NCBI GenBank assembly: GCA_037074615.1
Contig: CM073524.1
Span: 17,995,406 to 18,059,405 of the forward strand
From: Leucaena leucocephala
Lineage: Eukaryota > Streptophyta > Magnoliopsida > Fabales > Fabaceae
Reading direction: 5' to 3'
Length of the DNA: 64,000 nucleotides
Part shown: positions 22,176 through 34,873 of the stretch, piece by piece
Layout: every line of letters starts with the position of its first letter
Position numbering within the stretch: position 1 is the stretch's first letter
The notes under the pieces: model-generated
Told to the model about the DNA's origin: nothing
What the model saw: the letters and a program-made list of their open reading frames with translations, nothing else
Database searches by the model: none
Translations under genes and position numbers: made by a program

Positions 22176-23691
22176 TGTAAAATCCTCCTAAAATATAACT
22201 ATTATTAATTATTTTGACCTATTTTGTACCAAATATAATTTAAAAATAATATTATAAATAAATTTAGTTTATTTCAAAAGAGCTGACCGTCGTAGAAAAG
22301 AGTTTTACTAAAATCTAATTAAAAAAAACTCTACCATGTCTATCAAAAGAACTTTTCTTAAAATTCAAATAATTAATATAATATTAGAGTATACATAATG
22401 AAACTTACTGTAGCAATACATAATTATTCTATACATACATTCAAAGCAGAAGGCTATACAATTGATATAGCTTTAATCAAGCCTCTAAAATTTTCCTTGG
22501 GTCCTAAGATGAGATTATCACATGAAAAATATTAATAAAAATAGGGTGAGACAAAAGTCTCAGTAACCATGTGATCATGAGATGTCAAGTGGGACATCAT
22601 AAAGTATAATATATAGAAAATAACATATTATCATAATAAATAAAATGGATAACCCACCCAAGTTTCTACTATCAATCCAACCGAATCACCTTATTCTCGC
22701 CGACTGAACCCATGGGCTAGTGATAACTAACCACTATAAAGGCTAACAGGTCAAGTGGAATGGATAGGCCAAAATCCACAAAGCACGTGACCGGCCCATG
22801 TGTTCATTCCCCCTCCGTAAACAGGTGAGGCACGTCTCTCGATAAACTAATGGACAAAAGCCAACCATTGAGCTCCAATAGAGGCTATACCATATGGTAG
22901 AAATACAACTCTATCATCACTCTCCCCAATGCATAATTCTCAAAATAATCATATTAATCGAAAATCTTAATTGCTTGATAAATATCATAAAAGGGATTTT
23001 TCTCAAGATAATAACTTTCTTCAAATTCTAATATCAAGATATAACAAGTTTATAATCTTAACTCAAACTATCTAAATTAAACTTTAAGTTCCACAAGACT
23101 ATTTTTAATAAAAATAATCAAACAAATTTTCTCAATACAATCATATTAATATCAATAGCTTTATATATATATATCAAATCACTCATAAATATCACATTAG
23201 CACACACAACGAGTAGAAAGTGGTTACCTCTCACCTAAATATATGAATAATTACTACAAAAGATTTGAAAGGTAAATCTTAGCTTTATGTGAGTTTAACT
23301 AAGGGCACGTTTAGGAGGGTAACATATGTAGGATTCTTTGGGAATAAAAAAGGGACTGAGAGAAATGATTAAAAAGAGAGGAGCCTACTCAATAATTAAG
23401 TCTAAGGAATAAGTAAGGGTTGTAACTCTATTTATAAAGCCATAATAATAATTTAAAATTTAAATCTATATCTAAATCTGAAATCAAATCCTAATAATTT
23501 TTTAACTAATAATAACAATCAAATCATAAAACTTTACGTAAAAATAATGGTAGGATAATTTAGATATTCTATTTTATTAAAAATAAAAAAATACTAAAAC
23601 GTAATAATTTAATTAGATAATATTTGTAAGTTATTAATAAATAATATTTTTAATTTTACTTAAATATAAGGATAAAAATTGGGATGTTATA
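22176..23691 (-). mobile_element. Solo LTR (E type), reverse, TSD CTTTT
   Basis: On the minus strand it starts TATAACATCCC (TG changed to TA) and ends in CA, bounded by CTTTT at 22171-22175 and 23692-23696. It has a variant of the conserved LTR hairpin, TGAGAC-aaaa-GTCTCA, at 22547-22562. About 1.5 kb, otherwise unlike the other LTRs in sequence. Confidence 0.75.
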
Positions 23692-23996
23692 CTTTTGGCT
23701 TTATATATGTGATATATATGTTGAGATTCTCTGCAATTTCGTGTTCTTGTTTGATATGGTTTGAAACAAGTTTTGAACCTATAAATGAATGAAAAAAAGA
23801 ACTTAAACCCTCTGAAAGCAAGAGAATTAATAAAATATAAAGAAAAGATAATGAGATGCATTTCTGGAAACCCCTCAGTGCCGTCAATGAAGTTCAAAAT
23901 TTGGTCTTTCCAAGTGAGTATTGTAACATCCCAAATTTTCTCTATCTGTATAAGACTAATGGAGGAAAAAGGTTATGAAGGGATTGGGGTGGTAAT
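23692..23996 (+). other. Copia-like remnant plus 60-bp start of an LTR
   Basis: To 23931 this continues the remnant interrupted by the E-type LTR; a short frame near 23870 (PSMKFKIWSFQVS) faintly resembles the start of a Copia Gag, but this is weak. From 23932 a new LTR start (TGTAACATCCC) runs only about 60 bp before the chimeric LTR insertion. Confidence 0.35.
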
Positions 23997-25829
23997 TGTA
24001 ACATCCCTAATTTTTTGTACTGAGTTGTATGTACAGATTGAATAAAATATATATGAGATTTATCAGGAAAAGATGTGGCCATTTATGTAAAGAAAGGGAT
24101 TAAATTGGAAGAGGAAGAAAGTGTAAGAGCCAAAGTGCAAAATTACGAAAATGCCTCCGTGAGATGCCCTAAGAAACCAGAAGAGAATGGAGGGCATTTT
24201 GGTTATTTCATTCAAGGGATGGATATCAGATAAAATTTGATAGTAAATTATTATAATTAATATGAGAATTTATGGAGTTGACAGAAGTAAAAAAGGAGTC
24301 CTGTAGAATTAATTATGGAATTTACGGTGAAAAATAACACCGATAAAGGGTTAAAGAAAACGTATGTAATTTTTAACAAGATTTTTGGGTCTCAAAAAAT
24401 TATGAAACTTCGTAGAGAATTCATTTTATATTAGAATGAATTTATAAAAATGTTAGAACAATTAAAGGAGGTGTTTAGCATTTATTCTGAGATCAAGATA
24501 ATTTAAGGATATCGGTATAAGGAAAGTACATTGGAATTTGTGCCAATTAGCTATTGGACCTAAAAGAGGCCTAACATTTTATCCTAGGCCATCCCAATAA
24601 GGCCCAAAATTTATCTTGGAGCCCAAGTCCAATAATGAATAATTTATAGATTTTTGAAAAGAAAGAAAAAGAGAATAAAGTAAGAATTAGGTGTGGCACA
24701 TGGTGGGACCCACAAGGACTTCAAAATGGCACCCAAAAAGAGGAAGGGTTAGGTGTACCAAGGGAGGCCATGCTAGTGATGTCATGGTGGTAAGGTCATG
24801 AGTGAAAAGTGAAAAGACATTCCAAGATCAAACCTTTAACCATTAGATTAAATAGTTTCCAAAGTGATCTTGGCCTTCAAATGGCACATGACTTTTGCTA
24901 TAAATACCCCCCCTTTCCATTCATTCTTCACACACAAGAGCTCCTTTACAAAGAGAAGTGAGTTCTAGAGAAAGAAAGTGGAAGAAAGCAAGGAAGAAGC
25001 AAGGGTCTTGAAGGAGCAAGTAAGGTAAGTTGTCTCCTTGCTTCTACCTTTTGTTCTTATGGTTTGTGCTTGAGTTTAAGTGATTTTTGAGGCTTAAATC
25101 TTGGGGAAATGCTGCTGGAATTTTTGTGTATATGTGAAAGGAATATGAGTTTTAAGTCATAGATAGTTAAGACAAGCTTAAACAAGTTAGTTACATGCTT
25201 GGTTGTGAAGTAAGTTGATGTTCTTCACTTTACCATTTCGGTTTGCACTGTTCATGCACTATTCATGATAGAAGGAAATGGAATTTCAATGATTTAATGC
25301 TTCCATTGAGTTTATATGATGATTTTGTGTAGGATTGGAAAGATTTTGAACCTTGGAAACCATTAGAATTAAAGGTTATAATGTTGAAATTCCTCATGGT
25401 ACTATTCACTCGCATGAACAGTGATTTGAATTTCATAATTTTGATGCTTCCAATGGTCTTAAAATGAGATTTTGTGTGGGGGAAAAGTGGAGGAACAAGT
25501 ATGGGAAGCATTGGAACCAAAATGTAAGGTTAAGATTTATGGGCAAGATTTAAGGTTAACATTTAAAGATGTGTACTAGAAAAATGCCGTTATGCTAGTA
25601 GACTATACAGAGTACTGTGTACGTAGGTGCTGTCTAAGGAGGCTGGAAGTGAGTGGACCTAGCCGGTTCATCCAGTCTTTCCTGGGTACTTACGTAGAAT
25701 GGTAGTTCTCATGGGGAATTACCGAATCAGTATAGTTATTTTCTACCAGAATTTTCGGCAAGAGAAATATAATCCAGTTGAGAGTGCTATAGCAAGAGTA
25801 CTCTGAGAGATATAAATAAGGATGTTTCA
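23997..25829 (+). mobile_element. Chimeric solo LTR (D-type 5' half, C-type 3' end), TSD GTAAT
   Basis: Starts TGTAACATCC and ends GGATGTTTCA, bounded by GTAAT at 23992-23996 and 25830-25834. The first about 1.5 kb matches D-type LTRs (compare 25835-27350). Near 25522 it switches to the module (25612-25733) and terminal sequence of the A/C-type LTRs. Intact duplications show the chimera existed before insertion. TATA box at 24899-24913. Confidence 0.88.
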
Positions 25830-25834
25830 GTAAT

Positions 25835-27634
25835 TGTAACATCCCTAATTTTTGTACTAAGTTGTATGTACAGATTGAATAAAATATATGAGATTTTTTA
25901 GGAAAAGATGTGGCCATATTTATGTAAAGAAAGGGATTAATTGGAAGAGGAAGAAAGCGTAAGAGCCAAAGTGCAAAATTATGAAAATGCCCCTGTGATG
26001 CCCTTAGGATCAATATAGTGCAAGGAAAAGCACCAAGGGTATTTTGGTCATTTCACAATGGATAGATATCAGATAAAATTTGATAGTAAATTATTATAAT
26101 TAATATGAGAAATTATGGAGTTGACAGAAGTCAAAAAGGAGTCCTGTAGAATTAATTATGGAATTTACGGTGAAAAAGGACACCGATAAAGAGTTAAAGG
26201 AAATGTATGTAATTTTTATCAGGAATTCTGGGTCTCAAAAAATTATAAAATTTTGTAGAGAATTCATTTTATATTAGAATGAATTTCTAAAAATGTTAGA
26301 ACAATTAAAGGAGGTGTTTAGCATTTATTATGAGATCAGGGTAATTTAAGGATATCGGTATAAGGAAAGTACATTGGGATTTGTGTCAAATAACTATTGG
26401 ACCTAAAAGAGGCCCAACATTTTTGTCCTAGGCCAGCCCAATAAGTCTCAAAAGTTACCTTGAAGCCCAAGCCCAATAAGGAATAATTTATGGATTTTGA
26501 AAAGAAAAAGAAGAGAGAATAAAGAAAGAATTGGGGTTTGCACATGGTGGGACCCACAAGGGCTCAAAAATGGCACCAAGAAGAGGAGCTTAGGTGTCCC
26601 AAGTGATGTCATGCTAGTGATGTCATGGTGGTGAGGTCATGAGCCAAAGAGAAAAGACATTCCAAGATCAAACCTTTAACCATTAGATTAAATAGTTTCC
26701 AAGGTGATCTTGGCCTTCAAATGGCCCATGACTTTTGCTATAAATACCCCCATTTACAAGTCCAAAACCATGAGCAAGAAAGGAGAAGGAAGCTCTTGCA
26801 AAATATTTCTCAAGCTTGGAGGAAGCAAGGATCTTGAAGAAACAAGTAAGCTAAGTTATCTCCTTGCTTCTACCCTTTGTTCTTATGGTTTGTGCTTGAG
26901 TTTAAGTGGTTTTTGAGGCTCAAATCTTGGGGAGATGCTGCTGAAATTTTTGTGTATATGTGAAAGGAATATGAGTTTTAGGTCATAGATAGTTAAGACA
27001 AGCTTAAACAAGCTAGTTACATGCTTGGTTGTGAAGTAAATTGATGTTCTTGACTTTACCATTTCGGTTTGCACTATTCACGCACTGTTCATGATAGAAG
27101 GAAATGAAATTTCAATGATTTAATGCTTCCATTGAGTTTATATGATGATTTTGTTTAGGATTGGAAAGGTTTTGAACCTTGGAAACCATTGGAATTAAAG
27201 GTTATAATGTTGAAAATTTCTCATGGTACTGTTCACTCGCATGAACAGTTATTTGAATTTCATGATTTTGATGCTTCTAATGGTCTTAAAATGAGATTTT
27301 GTGTGGGGGAAAAGTGGAGGAACAAGTATGGGAAGCATTGGAATCAAAATGAGAATTTTTGGAATATTAATGTATGCTTTTCCAAATCTGTACAGAACAG
27401 TGCATTATTGCTGGAATTTGGTTATTTTGAGTTCATAAATGCATCCAAAAGGTGAAATTGTGTAGGGTAAGGTCAAGACATCAATTGGTTCAAAGGCCAA
27501 GTTAATTGGCAAAGATTAAAGAAAGTTATGTTAGTTAAAGCAATTTAAAGGTTCAAGAGAGGTAGTCTTGAGTAGTGTTTGAGTTCATGGTCCTAATGGA
27601 TTATGTAATGAATATGAATGTGTTTAGGACCTTG
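25835..27634 (+). mobile_element. D-type LTR, 5' part
   Basis: Starts TGTAACATCCC immediately after the GTAAT that ends the preceding solo LTR. TATA box at 26739-26751. Split at 27634 by a Copia solo LTR; continues at 29565. ORFs 26704-26916 and 27189-27455 lie within the LTR transcript and show no domain. Confidence 0.8.
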
Positions 27635-28483
27635 TGTTGGAAATTGTGGGGGACAATCATTGTCTTATAAACATTATTGTTTTATGAATTTCTTAGTTAT
27701 GTTATCACATTATTTGCATGTTTACTGTGATGACCATCCTTGGATAACTCATGATCTTATCCTAAATGTCCCTGGTCAGTCATCTATGTGGGAGCAGAGA
27801 TGAAATAAGACCAGTATGACTTTGAAGATATATAGAGATATAAATCAAAGTCATAGGCACATGTAAGAGTACAAGGTGTTGGACCGACCCGCTATGAGAG
27901 AGCTGCATGGGTTAAGTCATAAGCTTCTCTCATATACAAGCCATGTCACTATGCCCTTTGACCTGAGATCATCATGGATTCCTACATGACAAACGCTCAG
28001 CTTTGACCTAGTCAAAAGTTACTTTTGACCGAGTGATCATAAAGGCTATGTTCGGGCTCAATGATTTTTCATGCTGAGGAATATGAATGGTCAAGATGGA
28101 ATTTGTCCCTCACATTCGTAGAGAGATATTACTAGGCCCCTCGATGAGTGAGTCTGAGAAATGTATGGCCATACTGTAATGGAAGGGTAGTTCCATTTCT
28201 ATCGTCAGACTACTCAGGGATCGAGAAAGTAACGGTCAGGAATAGGAGGATGACGTTCACCATGCCTCATCCATGATCGAAATATCGTGTGACAAAAGGG
28301 GCGTGATATGGTTGTATGAAAGGTAACATCGTTCATCGATCCTCATATATTTTGGGTAGTCGTAATGTCTTGCTAGAGGCCGCTTACGACTTGTGGGTTA
28401 GTATAGTAACTGGCCCACTGCCAACTTCATATGGGCCTACAGGGTCGCACACAAAATAGCCCAACTCGAGCTGTGATGTCCAG

Positions 28484-28520
28484 ATTCATTGAATCTAAGA
28501 GATGTCTAGATTCAATGAAT
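28484..28520. other. 14-bp perfect hairpin in Copia LTR
   Basis: ATTCATTGAATCTA (28484-28497) and its exact reverse complement (28507-28520), 9-nt loop. The copy at about 47675-47715 keeps the left arm but has mismatches in the right. Confidence 0.8.
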
Positions 28521-29149
28521 GTCTAGGGTGGATTTATATATTTTATATATATAAATTTGTATATATATATTATATATATAGTGTAAGAGATATTTGCAAG
28601 ATTTAATTTATAAGGATAAATTAAATTTCTATCACTTTTGAATTTGAATTTAAATGGATATGATCTATTTGAATTTGAAATTCAAATTGATAAGATATCT
28701 CAAATTTGATTTATGAGAATAAATCAAATATAATTCCGTCTTATCTTTATTTTAAATTAAATAAATAGGTGAATTAAATCTGTGAGACGGATTTAATAAA
28801 AACTGTATTTATTTAATTAGTTTCTTATCAAATTATGCAATATATGATATTGTATTAATTTCAGAATTAATATAAGATTAATTCTGAAGCCCAGCCCAAT
28901 AAGAAGCCTGATAGCATCCTATATATTTGACATTAGGAGCTAGGGTTCTATACACAACATAACTCACAAGAGAAAATGGGGCAGGAGAGTGCAAAAGGTT
29001 TGCAGATAAGAAACTGCCAGAATAGAGATGGTGAGGACGGAATCTTGAGAAAACGCTAGAGGGATAAGAGGCGCTAGCACATCGTTCGTGGTTGGAACGC
29101 TGTTCGTGTGGATACCGGTAGAGGAAGCCGATCTGAGTTGTTGACTTCT

Positions 29150-29440
29150 TGTGATCGATAAGAGAGCAGCACGACGACGAGTCGCGACTTGCAGATGCAA
29201 AGGTCGCGACTAAAACGGGTATCTGAATGTCAGAAATCTGAAAAGAAGAGACAGGTCGCGACGAGAAGCTGAGGAGGTCGCGACTAACAACTCCAGAGGA
29301 GACAGGTCACAACGAGAAGCTGAGGAGGTCGCGACTAACAACTCCAAAGGCAATAGGTTGCGACGGGAAGACGAGTAGGTCACGACTAAAAGTTCCAGAG
29401 GCAAAGAGTACCGACTAGTGGACACTGAGGTTGCGACTGC
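29150..29440. repeat. GTCGCGAC minisatellite in Copia LTR
   Basis: Same higher-order unit as at 630-975 (motif plus AACTCCAGAGG and AGAAGCTGAGGAG), with several motif copies decayed to GTCACAAC, GTTGCGAC or GTCACGAC. Changes are mostly C-to-T or G-to-A, as expected from CpG deamination. Confidence 0.8.
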
Positions 29441-29564
29441 AGCTCGAATACCGAAGGTAACACTTCTTTCTCCTTGACTTAAACACATTCGGTAGATCTG
29501 GCAGGGAATGGAAAAAATTTTAAAGTTAATTTCCGCTTCGTGTCGTCCAATTCCCTTCTCCTTG

Positions 29565-30728
29565 AAACCTCTAAGAAGGTGTTGGGGAATGATTGACCAA
29601 AAAGCTTCATGATTGAAAAACTTGGGAAGCAAGTGCAAGCATAAGAAAGAGAGCTTAAATCCAAGGTAGTGGACTTACCCTAAACTTGTATGTATGTAAT
29701 GTATGCTTGATTGTGCTATGGCTTGGTTGAATTATGTGTATATGGTAGATGATTGAAGTTTTGTTATTTTATGATTTCTTTGGCCAATTGTATTTCATAT
29801 GATACATGGAAGCATGCTCATCACACTATGATAACACTTTCACAAGCAAGCACAAGTCTTTACATTAATACATGCATTGTTTGGTATTGTTTGCAACTGA
29901 GATTCCCCCGAATCTCATCCCCCATAACCATGATCTAGGTACTGGAACATCACAAGGAAGGAGGTAATTGTGGATGTATGAATGGTATATGATTTGGAAA
30001 GCATGCCTTTAATTTATGTGATGATGTATGGGTATGTATAATGTATGCATGCACTGGATCAGATGAGAGGCAGTCTACTTCCAGCTATGGTTTAAGCAAC
30101 TTATCCAACAAGTTTTCACATGAAATTTAGCATGAACACATCTAAGATCCAGAGCTTTAATTGGATACCAATAACGCCTAATTTGGTTAAGTTTTCAAAT
30201 TGATATGATTTTTCAAAGTTGGACTTAAACTCTGGATCAAGATAAAACTAGTCTTGCGATACAGTGAGATTCCAACGCGGTTTTTATATAGTAAATGAAT
30301 GAGTTTTTCTGCGATATTTGGTGAGCTTAAAGTACACATTCTGATCTTTAAATCCATAGGTAATTCGACTCAATTGGATAAGTATACAAGGATAAATGAA
30401 TTTTTTGTATTGTTTACATTAATACATGCATTGTTTGGTATTGTTTGCTACTGAGATTCCCCAGAATCTCACCCCCCCATAACCATGATCTAGGTGCTGG
30501 AACATCACAAGGAAGGAGGTAATTGTGGATGTATGAATGGTGTATAACTTGGAAAGCATGCCTTTAATTTATGTGATGATGTATGGGTATGTATAATGTA
30601 TGCATGCACTGGATCCGATGAGAGGCAGTCTACTTCCAGCTATGGTTTAAGCAACTTATCCAACAAGTTTTCACATGAAATTTGGCATGAACACATCTAA
30701 GATCCAGAGCTTTAATTGGATACTAAAA
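29565..30728 (+). mobile_element. D-type LTR, 3' part, with internal duplication
   Basis: Continues from 27634. Contains the conserved hairpin twice (29898-29917 and 30452-30471) because of a tandem duplication, and ends at the boundary of element B (30729). The LTR's own 3' end is missing. Confidence 0.75.
29863..30724. repeat. Tandem duplication inside the LTR, 554-bp period
   Basis: Sequence from about 29863 to 30170 recurs from about 30415 to 30724 with few differences, both containing the hairpin, the GGAAGGAGGTAATTGTGG segment and the segment ending in AGCTTTAATTGGATAC. Hairpin starts are 554 bp apart. The second unit is cut by element B. Confidence 0.85.
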
Positions 30729-33549
30729 TGTCATTACTTTCGTATATTCTAGGGATCATTTGGTAGCATTTAGAACTATTTTCAAGGTCATTGAAGTCCA
30801 ATTTCTCAATCTGGAATTTTTCTCTTCTCGAGTACTGTTCACTGTGTAAATTCCAGATGAGTGACCTGACTTCAAAAAATCATAATTAATTATAGAAAAA
30901 TTGAAATGAAGTGGTTCCAATTGATAAATGAATCTAACTCAATTATATTTTAGGAAAAAATAACTCATTGCTCATTATTTGACCAAGTCAACGTAGGTCA
31001 ACGTTATAATGTTACTGTTTATCCAACGTTTTCCCCCTAAATCCAGCATTCTGGTCCTAACTTTGGTAATTTATATCTCCAGGTGTAGACATCCAAACGA
31101 GGCATACTATATATCAAATAGAAGCTTAGTATGTCTGCTATATACCATAAAAATTTCATACATTTATTCATCCATTTACTATTTTTAATCATGGGTCAAA
31201 CATTATTAGGTCACCACGTGGTATTGTTCATAGTGGTAAATTTCAGCACTCAACTTTGCATACATATGCATACATCCATCATATATCAGTCAAACATGCC
31301 AAACAATACTCATTAATAATTAATAAGCTGTTATACATCATGACATGTACAAAATTCTCATATTTCTAATACATCCTTTTTGCCTAAAATCCGGCAGCAC
31401 AACGGCTATACTTCGTCTTTAGAAAGTAATTGATCTTGTACCGGTTCGGTAATTCCTGTGAGAACTACCATTCTACGTAAGTACCCAGGAAAGACTGGAT
31501 GAACCGGCTAGGTCCACTCACTTCCAGCCTCCTTAGACAGTACCTACGTACACAGTATATATCAGTTCCTTTCTTTGCTACTTTGCCAGAATTTCGGTAG
31601 CATAACGGCGTCTTTCAAAATTTCCAAAATTTACTTCGACATAGCCTCCCCTGTAATGGGTTATTTGGGATGATATTCGGGGGAATCTCAGTAGTAATAA
31701 TCATAACAATATATGTAATGCAGAGTGACAGTGCTTGCTTGTGATTGTGTACAGATAAGTATGCTGCGTGCTTCCATATTCAATATCATATGATCATAGC
31801 ATTATAATAGAGCTTCAAGCATACATATAAGACAACAATCCAACCAAACAATAGCACAACCAATCACAAAGATATTACATAAAAGCTAGGATTAGTTACT
31901 ACCTTAAAAGCTTAGCAGAACTCCAGAACCTCTATACTGCTTCCAACTCTGCCAGAACTTCCTTTCTTCTTTCTTTCTCTCACTTTCTCTCTCAAGAACT
32001 TCCTTATCTCTCTAAAATGCTCCTTGGACATGATGAATGAAGAGCTAGGGGGTATTTATAGTTTTGATGGATGGCATTTTCGTAATTTTGAAGCCATCTG
32101 AACTTGTGACCCTGGTTTTTCCGGAATTTCCTATTTTTCTTTATTCCCTTTTACTGCATCATCAAGGGACACCTAAGGGGACACCTCACCCCTCACATTC
32201 TTCACATGGAAAAATTGGAGAGAGCTAGAAGCCTTCTGGAAGCTTTCCAGTCCAATCCGATACCGGCTCGGTCCGTTTCCTTGAAAACTGGACTGTTTTC
32301 TGAATCTATTTTTTCTGAAAATCCAGATTATGTCTTCTGACCTTAAGTTTAGTATTTGGATCCTTTATATCATTAATATTTTTATACTTGGTCTAAACTC
32401 AATTACAGATCCCCTGCAAAATGGCCAAAATACCCCTGGTGCCCTTTCGTGCACTATCTTAACCCTAAGGGTAAAATCATCATTTTATACCTTTCTGTAC
32501 CCTGTCAGGGCATACACTGACCCTGGTTAACCTTACCTGTATATGTCTTGGCTTCTGAGCCTGTCCAGAATGACCAAAATGCCCTTCATACACCTATTAC
32601 CCCTTTAGTACAACATAGGGGCATTTTCATAATTTTACACTTTTCCGGGGTTCTGCAGGACACTAGCCCACCTATCAGTCCAAGGGTCTTACTAGGCCTT
32701 TGTTGGCGCCATTATTGGGCCTTTTAGGGTCTATCACCTTCATGGCACGTATTATGAGGAATCTTCCTCTGGCAATGTTCATCAAGCCTTTTATCTATCA
32801 TACACCGTTAATACATATTCCCGGACACTGGGTCCTTTTACCAGATACACTGGCCTACTATGTTTAGGCATCCCTGTGGGTTATAACAGTCATCTGACTG
32901 AGGTCATCCGAACTCATTCAACCCCTTTTTAAATACCGATAAATTTTCTAATCGGATCCCCGGTGTCCTCACACTCTCGTCTGTATTTGCTAATTTGTGA
33001 ATAACTTTTCCTACAGACCTCCTATCAGTATTCTGTCAGTTTCCCGACATCCGCCCCATCAGGACGCATCATCCTGTAATTTTTCACTTATATCTGAAAT
33101 CTAAGATATCCGGTAGGATTTTTATAACTTTTAGACTATCATATCAATTTTGGCTATCTGGAGTCTTGAAAAATTCCTGTATTAAGCTGGATTACCCGGC
33201 GTCACTTGCTCTCTCTACTGGTGAGATCTAGGACTGAAATGCTTTCGGCAGTCCAAACCACTTCTGGCCTAATTTTCTTTAATTATACTTTAGCCTCAGG
33301 GAACTTTTTCTTCTTTACGCTTAAGTCCCTTTATTTGGCTAAAATTACACTTTAACACCCCATATTTTTGTCTACCTTTCTTCTTAGCCTCAAACTTTCC
33401 ATAATTGCAATCAAGTCCTTTCATTTCCTTTCTTTTTCAATTTAATCCCTTTCTTTACATAAATAACCACATCTTTTTCCTGAAAAATAATGCATATATT
33501 TTATTCAATCTGTACATATAAATCAGTACAGAAAATTAGGGATATTACA
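30729..33549 (-). mobile_element. Element B 3' LTR
   Basis: On the minus strand it starts TGTAATATCC at 33549, directly after the polypurine tract, and ends at about 30729. It is very similar to the 5' LTR fragment beginning at 39110 where they overlap. The inverted TATA box is at 32048-32060, the hairpin (one mismatch) at 31671-31690 and the module at 31438-31558. About 2.8 kb. Confidence 0.88.
32048..32060 (-). promoter_or_regulatory. TATA box in element B 3' LTR
   Basis: Reverse complement reads TATAAATACCCCC. Element B's 5' LTR is truncated before this point, so B has no promoter of this type left at its 5' end. Confidence 0.7.
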
Positions 33550-33568
33550 TTTCTCTCCCCCTTAAAAA
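33550..33568 (-). other. Polypurine tract of element B
   Basis: Minus strand TTAAGGGGGAGAGAAA directly precedes the 3' LTR. Just upstream is an imperfect hairpin, AAATTTCG-agga-TGAAATTT, matching a perfect one at the same place in element C. Confidence 0.85.
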
Positions 33569-33602
33569 AAATTTCATCCTCGAAATTTACATTACACATA
33601 CC

Positions 33603-34820
33603 CTATAGAAATAACTCCGGATACTTCCCCCTCATCTTTTCTTCTGTTTCCCATGTAGCTTCATGTTCAGTTAAGCCTTTCCAGATCACTTTTACTAGAG
33701 AAATTTGCTTATTATGTAACTGCTTGACCTTTTGATCAGTAATTCGTACTGGTCTAACCTCATAGGTCAGATCATCTCGTAGCGCTACTTCATCTTGCTC
33801 AATCACATGAGATGGATCTGGAACATACTTCTTTAACTGGGAAACATGAAACACATCATGTATCTGACTAAGATTTGCAGGAAGAGCCAATCTATACGCT
33901 ACTGTCCCCACCTTTGAGAGAATTTGTAATGGTCCGATATATCTTGGATGTAACTTCTTCACTTTGTTCGATCGCCCGGCTCCCATAGTTGGAGTTAACT
34001 TAAGGAATACATGCTCTCCTTCCTCAAACTCCAACAGTTTTCTTCTAACATCTGCATAGCTTTTCTGTCTGCTTTGAGCCGTCAGCAATCTTTGTCTAAT
34101 CATCATGATCTGTTCTGCGGTTTGATCCACTAGATCAGGACCAAGCATTCTCCTCTCGCTCAACTCTAGCCAGCACAAGGGGGATCTATATTTACGTCCA
34201 TAGAGTGCTTCAAAGGGTGCCATCTGGATGCTAGCCTGATAACTATTATTATACGCAAACTCTATGAGTGGTAAATGGATATCCCAGCTGCCTTTGAAAT
34301 CCAAAACACATGCTCTCAATATATCTTCTAGCGTTTGGATTGTTCTCTCCGACTGACCATCCGTCTGAGGATGATAAGCTGTACTAAATTGAAGAGTAGT
34401 GCCCATTTCTTCCTGTAAAGCCTTCCAAAAATTAGAAATAAATCGAGGGTCTCTATCGGACACAATGCTGCTTGGGATACCATGAAGCCTAACAATCTCT
34501 TTTATGTACAACTTTGCTAGCTTTTCTAGAGAATCCCTTTTATTGATTGCCAGGAAATGTGCTGACTTTGTCAATCGATTAATTACTACCCATACGGCAT
34601 CATGTCTACTTGGAGTCATGGGTAATCCTTCCACGAAGTCCATGGCAATACCATCCCATTTCCACTCAGGGATATCTAAAGGCTGCAATGTTCCCGCTGG
34701 CTTTTGATGTTCAATTTTTACTTTCTGGCAGGTCAAGCACTTGGACACATAAGCCACTACATCCTTCTTCAATCCAGGCCACCAAAACAACCTTTTAACA
34801 TCATGGTACATCTTGGTCAT
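33603..34820 (-). pseudogene. pol: Element B integrase with C-terminal chromodomain
   Basis: 405-residue open stretch. It opens within the integrase zinc finger (MTKMYHDVKRLFWWPGLKK, CLTCQK) and holds the DDE core: MDFVEGLP, IVSDRDPRF and the Glu of TDGQSERT. The GPY-like region follows (KLHPRYIGPLQILSKVG). The C-terminal about 50 residues form a chromodomain (IWKGLTEHEATWETEEKM). This identifies the family as a chromovirus, Tekay/Del-like, consistent with the long LTRs. It is the best-preserved piece of pol in the window, but it is separated from the upstream frame by a frameshift near 34880. Confidence 0.93.
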
Positions 34821-34873
34821 ACCGGGATGGACTGTATACCGACTTTTATGTGTTTCCTCCAGAATCTTTTCTC

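Larger units (their letters stand above)
27635..29559 (+). mobile_element. Complete Copia-type solo LTR, TSD CCTTG
   Basis: Starts TGTTGGAAATT and ends CCCTTCT (CA changed to CT), bounded by CCTTG at 27630-27634 and 29560-29564. Joining the flanks restores D-type LTR sequence seen in reverse near 2210-2250. Contents: a 14-bp perfect hairpin at 28484-28520, the serial AT-rich hairpins (about 28590-28890) and a GTCGCGAC array (29150-29440). No coding region. Confidence 0.9.
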
